A DNA stretch of 64,000 nucleotides from Tamarix chinensis (lineage: Eukaryota; Streptophyta; Magnoliopsida; Caryophyllales; Tamaricaceae), in assembly GCA_030549775.1 (NCBI GenBank), contig CM060172.1, positions 127,523,122 through 127,587,121 of the forward strand. The letters run 5' to 3'. The translations under genes were made by a program, and so were the position numbers. Below are positions 1-10,126 of this stretch, piece by piece (the first letter of the stretch is position 1; each line of letters opens with the position of its first letter). The notes under the pieces were generated by a model, which was not told the DNA's origin, made no database searches, and was given only the letters and a program-made list of their open reading frames with translations.

Positions 1-1432
1 ATATGTTGTTAATGTTGGTATTTTAAGGATGTTTATTGAATTTGGTTAATCATACGAGTCTTATGTGAAGTGTTATGACTAACCTATAAAATTAGGGTTT
101 TGGGAGTTCTGTGAATAATAAATTTTAGGATGGGGCTATTATTGTATGCGTGAGACATGGGTGTTATACCAAGAACTTCAGATATGTTAACAATGATAAT
201 ATTTGAGAATGATATACTATATTTGGTGGTTGGATGATCTATATAATAAAATTTATACAAGGAGTGTAAAATTAGGGTTTGAGAAAATTAAGAATCTTAA
301 CTCTAGAGATCAGCCTTATGACTTGCGTGATGTGCTTATCTGCCTTAATGTGTTCGGTACCTATAAATCAATCATGAATAAGACATTAATCATTTAAAGT
401 GAAAGATTACATGAGTAGGGCCATTGTGATGTTTTATATCCGTTCCACCAAATGATAATAGTGGCTTGAGAGCGTTTTGCCCCGAGAAGGTGTTTTAGTC
501 TATTCCATTGGATTAAGAATAGTGGGCCCCTGATCTTCGTGAAAAAAATATATAAATTGAATAAAATAATGAATAAGACACTAATGATTTAAAGTGGAAG
601 AGTACATGAGTCAGGACCAAGGTGAAGTTTTCATATCTATTTCATCGGATGATAATAGTTGCTTGGGAGCATTTTGCCCTGAGAAGGTGATGTTTTTAGA
701 CCTGTTCAAGTAGATGATAATAGTGGCTCGGGTGTGTTATCCCTGAGAAGGTGTTTCAGACCATTTCACCGGTTTAAGAATAGCGGGGTTCCTAAACTCA
801 ACGTATATAAAAGAATGAAAATGGTTATACCTAATAAAGAGGCTTGGATCAGTATTTTATCTTATGAGATTTTTCATAGATTGAATGTGTACTCATCATC
901 ATATGTGAATGCATGTTTTATCTGTATTCTTGATTTAATAGTATTGTTACCTTACTCAGTACGTAGTATACTGACCACCCTTTTCATGGATGCTGCTCAT
1001 TCCTAAGAGTAGGAGATCCTAGTTCTTCTGTGCAAGTCTTTGAAGACCCACTAGATGACTATACTTCTTTTGATACACTATGTGGGGATGAGTGATATGT
1101 TAACTGTAATGGGTGTTTGGGTGAAGAGTTATATTATCCGATTGATGTATTTACATAGATACCTTTTTGGACTCTTTGATCCATGGCATTCCTTAGTTTG
1201 TATTTTGTTATTATAATTCAGATTTAACCTCCAAACTCATATTGTATTTATAAAATTTCTTCCATTTCTAATTTCCTTGTGTTTACTATAAATGATTTTA
1301 GCCTTGTGATTGATATAAGGATGGTTAGGTAAACCAAACTTATGTCAATTACAACGGTAACACCTAATATTTTTCTTATATGATTTTGCTATAAAACAAA
1401 AAAATTTCAGTAGTAAAATTTAAAATGCTACA
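1..1432 (+). mobile_element. 3' part of a long LTR (D-type), cut by the window start
   Basis: The sequence matches the reverse complement of the D-type LTR at 19399-22684: the same blocks appear in mirror order. It contains a tandem block at 410-790 of units holding a 'gataatagtgg'-like core. A hairpin lies at 1310-1348 (TTGATATAAG pairing with CTTATGTCAA), 84 bp before the end. The end is degenerate (…AAATGCTACA, where intact copies have GGGTGTTACA). No coding capacity is visible. The + orientation is a convention: hairpin at the 3' end. Confidence 0.7.
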
Positions 1433-1998
1433 ATTACCCTTGTAGCATTATGCAACGCAGTCTTTTAAAACTAAGGGCAGAAATGGAAGTTTAGTAAATT
1501 TTACAAAACTAACTTAACCACTATAATAACTTGCCAGCTCTCGAGTTTTATAAAAATTAACTAATCAAACCAGTTTCCCACTTATTTTTTTGCTCATCTA
1601 TTTCTATTAATTAATCTAGTCGCCCTGGGCACTGATTCACCAGTTGACTAGTTCTATCCGGTTTTTAATACTATGGCCTTGACCCTATAGTTGAATACTT
1701 GAATCCCTTCAACTCTAATATTGATTTAAAAATTTGAATTATTATACGTCTAGTATAACACATATTTTCTCACTCACTTGTACAAAAGAATTAGAGAATC
1801 AAATACCAATGGTAACTTTTATTTGACCTCTAAGCAATGCCTCTAAACAATATTAACTAACAAATTTAGTCATAAAGTACAAAGCATATGTTTAAAGACT
1901 TAGGGCTCATTTGAATCTACTTATCAAAACTAAATATTTTATATTATTACTTATTTTAATACTTTTTAGACTAACTTTTTCAAAATAAATATTTTTTT
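1433..1998. other. AT-rich spacer, nothing recognised
   Basis: No gene, RNA or complete repeat was recognised between the LTR end and the left LTR of the Copia-like element. It is ordinary AT-rich sequence. Confidence 0.5.
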
Positions 1999-2338
1999 AG
2001 TTGTAATATTGAGAAACTTATATAGAGATAATAAGATAATAAAAATAAGAAAGGGGATAATCTTCTTATTCTCATTGATATAAATGTGTTTTGTGCCTAC
2101 ATTTCTCAATCTTCTAGTATGTACAGTACTCTGTGTCATAATGTATATGAGAGTTAAGGGAGATGACATGATGAAGAGGATAGTGGGATGAGGGTTACAA
2201 GTATTACAATTGATTGCCATAATGGTGATATTAAACATAAGACTTAATGCTATAGAAGTATATGAGATTTACATCTACTATGTGTAGATAAGATGTGTAC
2301 AACACTCTCTCTTAGATGTTTCATCGTATTTACAATAC
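1999..2338 (-). repeat. 3' LTR of the Copia-like element
   Basis: Aligns by eye with 13843-14163. Shared blocks include the CTTATTCTCATTGATAT / CTTATTATCATTGATAT segment, the CAAGTATTACAATTGAT block and the terminal TTTACAATA. It is followed directly by the complement of a polypurine tract. Confidence 0.65.
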
Positions 2339-2988
2339 TCCCCCTTAAAAATATACCTGTAAAATACCGTCTCATTAAAAATCTTGCCAAGAAAACCTAG
2401 CGGGATAAAACCATGGCTAAGGAAGAGAGTATAACTATATTCCCCTCAACTTAGTATGTCTCCGTCATATGTCATATTATGTATAATTATATTATAAGCA
2501 TGCATTGATAGTGCTCACATTCTAAACTTTAATAGTAAAAATTATATCATAGATAAAAATTTAGCATTTATAAAATGACTCATGTCACCAAATTATCTTT
2601 GAGATTCTATCTTTACTAACATCCACTACTAGTCATTTGGTTTGATACATTCAAATGGTAGACTTCTTATCCATATAAATCATGCTCATTAAGAGAGTAC
2701 ATTTGACTTTCATATGTTTATTCCAACTCTTTTAATCATTTATCAAGCAACATTCTAGAGTGAATTGAGAATAACTTTCACTTTTATCCAATATCAATTG
2801 AAAATATTTAGGTAATATTACGACATAAATGGACTAAGATGATGATTAAAATTAGGCTTTGATAATGGTTCTACACTGTCATCTAATTAAGGGTTATCTA
2901 ATATTTGATAACACTTTAAAAAACCGTCATAAAAAACCATTAGAACATGCTAACAAAGGAACTCTAGGCTGCTTTAGATGACGATTAT
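2339..2988 (-). other. Polypurine tract and 3' non-coding part of the Copia-like element
   Basis: The first ten bases are the complement of an AAGGGGGAG-type polypurine primer. The rest has no open frame and is broken at 2989 by the inserted LTR. Its continuation lies at 7805-7986. Confidence 0.5.
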
Positions 2989-4148
2989 TGTAATACCCCG
3001 TATTTTTAAAATCCAGATTTATTAAGTTTAATGATTTTATTAGCATACTTTGATGTAAACAATTAATTATTTTAATATCGATTCTTTTTATGGATTTATC
3101 GACGATTTTGAATTCATAATTGAATGTAACTAATCATTTTCGGGAAGTTATATTTTATCGACGTTTTAGTTAATTGAATGTAATATTTTTGGCACTTATT
3201 TAAGAATTTCGTTTTGAAATTAATTTTCTTCCGTTCTACGCTTTTTAATTTGCGGAAAACCGATTTTGGAAATTATTAAAATTAGTCTTGATTTATTAGA
3301 ATTTGACTTAAATATTTTATTGTAGGTTTAAATATTATTTCAGGGTCTTATAATGTATTTCCGTAAATAATATAAATGTTTACGTTCGTTGGTAAATTCT
3401 TCCGAAAATACTTCCAAAATTCTTTATACAGCTTTTTATTTATTTATTTTAAGCATTCAGATCATTTCGAAATAATTTTTGTTTAATAAATTTTAAATAA
3501 AATCTTCCAGTAATAATTTTTAAACTTTAGTATTTTATTTTATGGATATTTGTAAAAAAAAAAACCAGCCCCGACCGGTGCCCCTTTCCCCTTTTTCTTT
3601 TCCCTCTTCTCTCCCGTGCGCCCCTATTCTGCAACCCTAACCCTAGCCGACCTCCCTCGCCTCTCTCCTCCTCCCTGCTCCCTCGCCAGCCGCCACCGAC
3701 CAACCAGATGTGACGGGCGACGCGACCGACGACGCTGCATCAAGCTACAGCCGCAACATCAGCTGCGCGACAGTAGCCCACGCAGCAGCGCAACAGCGGG
3801 CGATGATAGCAGCAGCAGCAGGCCACGCAGCTCGCGCCACCGCCCGGCCACCGACGAGCCCTGCTGACCACCGGCGATCCACCGTCGTTCCCCGACGAAG
3901 CTTCTCCGGCATTTTCTTATCCCGATTTGTGTTGATTTCGTTGGTATAATTTCCGAAAAACCCTAATCATTGTTTTGATTAATTGGGTATGAATTAGCTT
4001 ATAAAAAGCTAAATTGATTGTTTGATTGTGTATATATGTGCTGTAAGAATGATTCGGATAGGTTAATTGTATGGTTGTGTTAAAATTTTGGAAAAATTAG
4101 ATTTTTGGCCAGGTTATGCTCGAATTTTTTGGATTCGCCCGTTTTAGC

Positions 4149-4750
4149 TATTTTTAATAAATTGATTATACAATATATTTTAAAATGTATCCAATTTCAT
4201 TTTGGAATCGTCAATTTGAGAAATTTATGCAGGTTTTATCGGAATTTGATTCCCAGGTCAATTTTTGGGTGTAATGAAATTAGATCGTATAATTGAGCCG
4301 TTCTGCTCAATTGATTTTATAATATCGTTTAAAATGTATTTAATTTTATATTGGAAGTGTTGATTTGGGAAAATTGTACGTAATTGATCTGAATTGGATT
4401 TTTAGGTCAAAACTCCCGCGGGTTTAAATTGGTTTGGGTAATCGGGTTATTTTATTCAATTGACTATATAAATTACATTATAATATGTTTAATTACATTT
4501 TCGAACCGTCAATTGAAATGTTTTGGCAAGAACTGATCGGATTTGCGTTTCGGGCTCAAAAACCCTAAGTGTGCTAAATTGCATATTTCTTTTATTGGTT
4601 TTGAGCAATTGATTATTTGATATGTTATAAAATATGTTTAATTGCATTTCCAAACATTCAATTTGATTAAATTTATAGAATTTTACCGAATCGTATTTTT
4701 GGGCTTAAAACCCTAGATTTTAAGTGAGATTATGAAATTGGTTATTTGTA
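4149..4750 (+). repeat. Four degenerate tandem repeats of about 153 bp
   Basis: Units begin near 4149, 4304, 4456 and 4608. Each has a TCAATTGATTAT-like start, then AAAATATGTTTAATT, a CAATTTGA segment, an ATCGGATTTG-like segment and an end rich in AAACCCTA. Divergence between units is high. Confidence 0.65.
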
Positions 4751-6621
4751 TAGTTGTTTCGCTAAAATTAAATTTATAAAAGTGGTTGAAATGATCCTAA
4801 TTGTATTCTAATACCTTTAATTTGCATTAATTAAATTAAATTACTTGAGTTTGTGTCATAGGCTTTAAAACCCTAATTTTCGGGGATGATTTTATAAAAT
4901 TGATTTTGCTATGTGTATTTTATCTAATCGAATTCTATCTTTGGGTTCTAAATCATTTAAATTATGTTTTAACCTAATCGGGTTGGATTTGGTTCTATGT
5001 AAATGGTTAGATTACCTATTTAGTTGTAAAACCTCATAAATAAGTTATTTTTGATAAAGTAACTTATGATCGATTATTCTTTCTCGAGCTTTCCAAATTA
5101 AGTTGAAATGTCCCAAGTGATATTTGTATTAACCCGTTTTAATTTAGTTTTAACCTTAAATCTTAATAAAGCTATGCTTTTAAGTTCTAAGTTTTGGACA
5201 CGTTTTCTAAGAAAGATCATTTGTGTTGTTTGTGTTTATTTAACTAGAATACGTGAATTATTGATTGATAGAATAGTTTCTAATTTAGTTTTCAATTTCT
5301 ATTAGATCTAGGAAAGCTTTCTCGTGGATCCACGAGCTAGTGATATCTCTCCCTCTTATCTCGCTTAGCTAGCTTCGGATCCAAGTAAGTCTCTACTTAC
5401 CTCTACTTATAGGTGTTTAGTAAGGACTAATGTTATGGCCTTGTGCTATGTGTGATGTAATGTGTGGGTGAATGATGAGCATGCCATGTTGATGTGTATT
5501 ATGCATGTGTTATGAATAACCTGTTTTGTGTAGCGCAGCGTGGATCATGAGGTATGTTGTGTGTGTCTTATATTATACGTGTATGACATGTTCCATGTTT
5601 GATGTTGATGTTAATGATATGACTTGTTATGGCCCTCTAGGACATACATGCTAGGGTTTTGGGTAGCATGAAATGATAATAAAAGAACAACGGGGAAGTG
5701 GACGTTTGGGAAGTTTGCATGGGGGGACTAGACCTTGCATGGGCATGATCCTTATGTGTGAAAAGTTGATTTGGGTTGTAAGTAAGAGCTTGGGAGAGTC
5801 TTGGAGTGATTGGGAACTTGGTATGAAAAATAGTACGTGAGTTGGTGTATAAGTGACCTTATTAGGGTTTTGGGTGTAAGTGGGGGTTGAAGAGTCTGCA
5901 TGGAGTGTTTAAATTATGCATGGGAATGAATTTTGGGTGCAAAATTTTACGTGGGTCGATGTAAGGGTGTCTAAGGGACCCAATTAGGGTTTTTGGGAGG
6001 AAATGAGCAATTTGAAGGGTACAAGGGTAAAAATGATCACGGAGGGATGGAGTATGGGGTTGAGAGTGAGAGTCCACTAGTATAAAGGATTAGTATGGGC
6101 TTCTAAATGAGAGAAGAGGTTTTGGGGCAAAGAGGGGAGGTTACTTGAGGAGGAAGTAAAGTTCTAGGGTTTGATGTGGCCAACTAGGATTTGGCAGTCA
6201 CATGTGGAGTTTGGGAATAAAGGGATATATTTTGGGAATTTCTTAGTAGAGACGGGATGCGAGACAAGGAACAAAGTAAAGTTATGATGAGTAAGAAGGA
6301 GTTGGGCCATGTAGGCCCAAATTAGGGTTTTCCAAGGAGGAGCCCTAGAGGGGTGAGGACATGCGGGACCAATATCGTTGTGTTAGGGTTAGCCCACATT
6401 CTCGGGAGAGTGTGCCCTTACTACGTTTCCTTATGTATAAGAGTAAGAGGGGATGGACATCAGGCGTGAGAAGGGGAGAACAGTCTCAAGATATGGGACG
6501 GGCCTCCTCGAAAGGAATAAGTAGGGAGTAGTAGACATGTATGTCAAGGGTGGAACCTTATTTAATAATACATGGATAAGACACTAATTACTTAAAGAGT
6601 AAGATTGTTGAGCCGGGCCCA

Positions 6622-6990
6622 GACCGATCCACTGGCATAATAGTGGCCAGGTGCTGGGGTGCCCTGGAGACCGATCCACTAGCGTATAATAGTGGTTAGG
6701 TGCGTTCTGCCCTATAAGTGACCGATCCACCGGCTATAATAGTGGGGTTCCTATACTCGCATGGATTAACAAAGATTATGGTGTGAAATGACTTATAAAC
6801 AAATAATGGAAAGATACGTTATAATCACAGTGAAACACCATGAGAGTTGGGACCAGACCGATCCACCGGCATAATAGTGGCCATGAACGTTCTGCCCTGG
6901 AGACCGATCCACCGGCATATAATAGTGGTTAGGTGCGTTCTACCCTATAAGTGACCGATCCACCGGCTATAATAATGGGGTTCCCGCATC
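6622..6990 (+). repeat. Six short tandem units with core GACCGATCCACCGGC / ATAATAGTGG
   Basis: Core starts are near 6622, 6669, 6720, 6856, 6902 and 6952. That is two blocks of three units (47-51 bp spacing), the second block about 233 bp after the first. Related units occur in other long LTRs here (410-790, 20040-20465, 34440-34700). Confidence 0.75.
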
Positions 6991-7654
6991 CTCATGGATT
7001 CATAACGATTATGACGTGAATCTACTATATTTACCAGAGATCTAAGGAATGAGTCTACCCGGACCATAGCCGGCTTTTATTATCTATGTTACCCCATGCT
7101 GCTTATGTGCATAATGAGTTACTTTACATTATGGTCATAACACCCTTATATGTTTCAATACGATGTTACACATGTTTCATATGTTACTATATGGGTATGG
7201 TAGGACTTGTGATGTGGGTTTTGAGTATGCGTAATAATGTATCAACGTATTGTATCATGATTTAATACGCACTTGGTGTATAGTTACGTCTCTCCCATAA
7301 AATAGGGTAGTGGAACTTACTCAGTATTGGACCCGTACTGATACTACCTTGGTTGAATGGGTCCTGTGATGATCCACTGATGGTGGGGAGCAGATCTCTT
7401 GTGCAGGTTGATACTGTGTTGGGGTGGAAGGCTTGACTTGAGTGAGTAGGCGATCCGGATATTGATCCTTCGGAATTTGTTTTTGTTTAGCTATATTTTG
7501 TATTACATTCCTGTTTTGAGAAACATATTCTAGGATTGTAATCCTAAATCGTATTTTAACTTATGTTTGACTTACCTCTTGTTAAGGATTTATTTTAAAT
7601 GATGTCTTGCGTTTTTTATACTTTGTACTAAAGGTTGATCGGATATAGCCTTAG

Positions 7655-7700
7655 CACTTAGTACTGGAACGGTAGGAGTGAACCGGTCTGGTACTAAGTG
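7655..7700 (+). repeat. LTR-end hairpin, B copy
   Basis: The perfect 10-bp arms CACTTAGTAC (7655-7664) and GTACTAAGTG (7691-7700) flank a 26-nt loop. The 3' arm runs into GTGGCGGTAATACCCCC, which can itself pair with the LTR terminus GGGGGTGTTA. Confidence 0.7.
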
Positions 7701-7910
7701 TGGCGGTAATACCCCCGAGTTTACGGTTTTATCCTTTGCTTCCGCTAAACCTTTTGATTTTAAACAAAATTTTTCAGTAGTAAATTTGGGGGTGTTACAA
7801 TTATAGTTCAAGACAATTATCAAAAGTAGAATTTGATAATGTTTTTGTACTAAAACCATCATATAAAATGACATAATAATGTAAAAAAAATCTTAGATAT
7901 TTGGTAGAAT

Positions 7911-7984
7911 GGAATGAGTGTGAGGGATTTGAACCCTCAATAGTTCTTTTAGGGATAACTATACTAATCCACTCCATTGTCACA
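7911..7984 (-). pseudogene. Degenerate tRNA-Ser-like sequence, resembling plastid trnS
   Basis: On the - strand the 3' half reads as a long variable arm (TATAGTT…AGAACTAT), a T-arm GAGGG-TTCAAAT-CCCTC and an acceptor-like CACTCATTCC. This is the order and near wording of plastid trnS genes. A D-arm-like ATGGAGTGGATTA precedes it, but the anticodon arm is missing. It lies inside the Copia-like element between two insertions. It could be a transferred plastid fragment or a tRNA-derived piece. It is not expected to be functional. Confidence 0.4.
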
Positions 7985-8009
7985 TACACTACTACAAACA
8001 CGGGAAATA

Positions 8010-8265
8010 ATAACGGGACATTAATAACGGTAGTTCGAAAACCGTTGTCAAACGCGTGAAAATTAATCGGCGGGAAGTTTTGATAACGGTTCTAGTTAAA
8101 AACCGTTATTAAAAGGGCAACGTTAAAATTTGGACGGATGTTTTAATAACGGTTTTATATAAACCGTTATTAAAATAGGATTTAATAACGGTTCATATTA
8201 GAACCGTTGTCAAAAGTCAGAAGCTTTTAATGACGGTTCTCTCAGGAACCGTTATTAAAACCCCA
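8010..8265. repeat. Left subterminal TAACGGTT/AACCGTTA array of the CACTA element
   Basis: Several paired copies in both orientations, often as a palindrome with a 6-12 nt spacer, such as TAACGGTT…AACCGTTA. The motif fits the plant MYB core YAACKG. Confidence 0.8.
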
Positions 8266-9854
8266 AAATCAAACTTTTATTTCGCTCGGTTCTGTTTCGT
8301 GCCAAAATTTTCAGACTCTCTGCACTTTCGTTCTCTTTCTCTCCTTCCTTCTCCTTGCAAACCCTCACATCGCCAACTCGCACCACCAGGCTCCTCTCAA
8401 GTAAAGGAAACCCTCGCACCGCCACACCTCTGCCATTGTTCCGAAGCTAGCTGGCACTTGCACCTTCATCCTCCGTCGTGTTTGAAGCCCTTGCCTCTCT
8501 CAATATTCTGACCGTCGTGTTTGTAGCTAGCTCAATTTATGTATGTGTTTGTTCTTCCTCTCGTAAATTTTTATCTACTTATATAAATGCATGTCTGTCG
8601 CCAGGGTTTCGTTCGAAAATGTGTTGTTGAATGTGTTGGCTGAAAATTTTGCTGTTTGTTGTTGAATTTGTTGCGTTATTGTTATATATTAACAAATTCA
8701 TGTGTTGGCCGAGACCTTTACATATTATTGTTGTATTTTTTTGTATGGAGAATATAGATTAAACATTATTTAGAGCTACAACCATAATAAACAAAAGAGA
8801 AGACATTATTGAGGTTATTTAGAGCTAGATTCAATTGTAAACTTTGGAGGGTCATAACTTTTTCATGCGACCTCAGATTTAGGTGATCTAGGAGGCTATT
8901 TTGGGTATTTTTTCGAGATCTACGATGTGGAAAAGTGGCGGAGCCATTTTGGGCAATATCAGAGCCCAAAAAAGGCCGTTTTGGCCTCTAAATTGAGGTT
9001 TTTTTGTGATACAACCTTTTTAGGGCCTTTTTTACAAATTGAACCTTTAATTTAGGGTATGATGGTGTTATATAACCTCTTGATTATAGTGGTAACATAT
9101 GTTGCCTACCTTTTTATTATTTTTTATGTAGGGTAATACATGTTTTCATTTATTTTAGTTTTTACTTTTATCAGAATTGTTTTTCCTCTATTGTTTATCT
9201 CTTTATTGTAATTATGGATGAGATAAGAGCTTTAGGTACCTCCAAAATTGAAGATCTTCGAGACAAAGGAACTTAGATGATGATGATGAAATTGAAGTTT
9301 TTAAGGGTTCAAGTGAAGAAGACGAGCAATGGATCTTATAGTCTAGAATAGATTGGTCAACATAGATCCAAGCCATGTATGTTTGCTTTTCCATATTTTT
9401 CTATTAATGAATCATGACATACCTAATGGATAACTGTATATTAATTGAAACATGGGTGTTGTAGTTTTTCACCGATGACTATGCACGAGGCCAGCAATAT
9501 AATGTTGATGAAATTGATGAAGTTAGAGGCCAAGCACGTGCACTCATTCATTCGGTAGCGATCTATATATTCGACATGCATTTTTAGGTTTGTATTTCGT
9601 CTACCAGCCTAGATCTGTGAACTCTTTACTTTGGGGTGTAGAGCTACCAAGTTGTGGTATGCCCACTAATTTTATTGCAAGTATAGTTGGTGTATTGAGA
9701 CATGCATACCAATTATAGATTGATTGAAATTATGGTGTGATTGCAGATTTGGTATGAATTGATGTTGTTTTACATTGCAGATTTGGTAATTGTTTTAACA
9801 TACAGATTTGGTAACTGTGTATGTGGGCAGGAACAAAACTGCAAAAAAAAAAGT

Positions 9855-10105
9855 GGAGTTTTAATAACGGTTCTTATAAAACCGTTATTAAAACTCCAGT
9901 TTTTAATAACGGTTTTCATAAGAACTGGAGTTTTAATAACGGTTTTTAAGTAAAAACCGTTATTAAATATAAAGTTTACGCACATATTCGCGGGTTTTTG
10001 TGTATTTTTCATGACGGTTATGAACCGTTATTAAAGATTTAATAACAGGCAATTCAATAACGGTTGAAAACCGTTATTAAAACTATAAAATAACAGTTAT
10101 TAAAA
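9855..10105. repeat. Right subterminal TAACGGTT/AACCGTTA array of the CACTA element
   Basis: Same motif and palindromic pairing as in the left array, up to about 20 bp from the element end. Confidence 0.8.
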
Positions 10106-10126
10106 CCCCTTTCCGTGATAGTGATA

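Larger units (their letters stand above)
2989..7799 (+). mobile_element. 4.8 kb LTR (B) with perfect 5-bp target-site duplication, probably a solo LTR
   Basis: It starts TGTAATACCCC and ends GGGGGTGTTACA. It is flanked on both sides by ATTAT (2984-2988 and 7800-7804). The ends are those of an LTR. No primer site, gag or pol lies inside, and no partner LTR is present, so a solo LTR left by recombination is the simplest reading. In order it holds an AT-rich head, a CT/GC-rich tract (3560-3930), four ~153 bp repeats (4149-4750), a G-rich half (5400-6500) with many AATTAGGGTTTT copies, a short-unit tandem block (6622-6990), and a hairpin 99 bp before the end. The long frames in the CT-rich tract are low complexity and not genes. 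A non-coding retroelement made almost wholly of this sequence is the alternative. Confidence 0.8.
7987..10123. mobile_element. CACTA (En/Spm-type) transposon, apparently non-autonomous
   Basis: The left end is CACTACTACAAA. The right end reads on the other strand as CACTATCACGG. Both sides carry the 3-bp duplication ATA (7984-7986 and 10124-10126), as expected for CACTA elements. Both subterminal zones (about 8010-8265 and 9855-10105) are packed with TAACGGTT/AACCGTTA in inverted pairs, the usual layout of transposase-binding repeats. The middle has a CT-rich stretch (8280-8510) like a leader, and exon-like scraps at 9213-9590. No complete transposase is present. The 93-residue frame at 8230-8511 is low complexity. 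Confidence 0.85.

Noticed and set aside
1906..1998. Possible start of a MITE (GGGCTCATTTGAATC)
   Set aside because: No matching inverted end was found on the other side of the Copia-like element or nearby.
3616..3949. Arg/Ser-rich and Ala-rich frames
   Set aside because: GC/CT-rich tract of LTR B; two overlapping frames in the same strand and no family resemblance.
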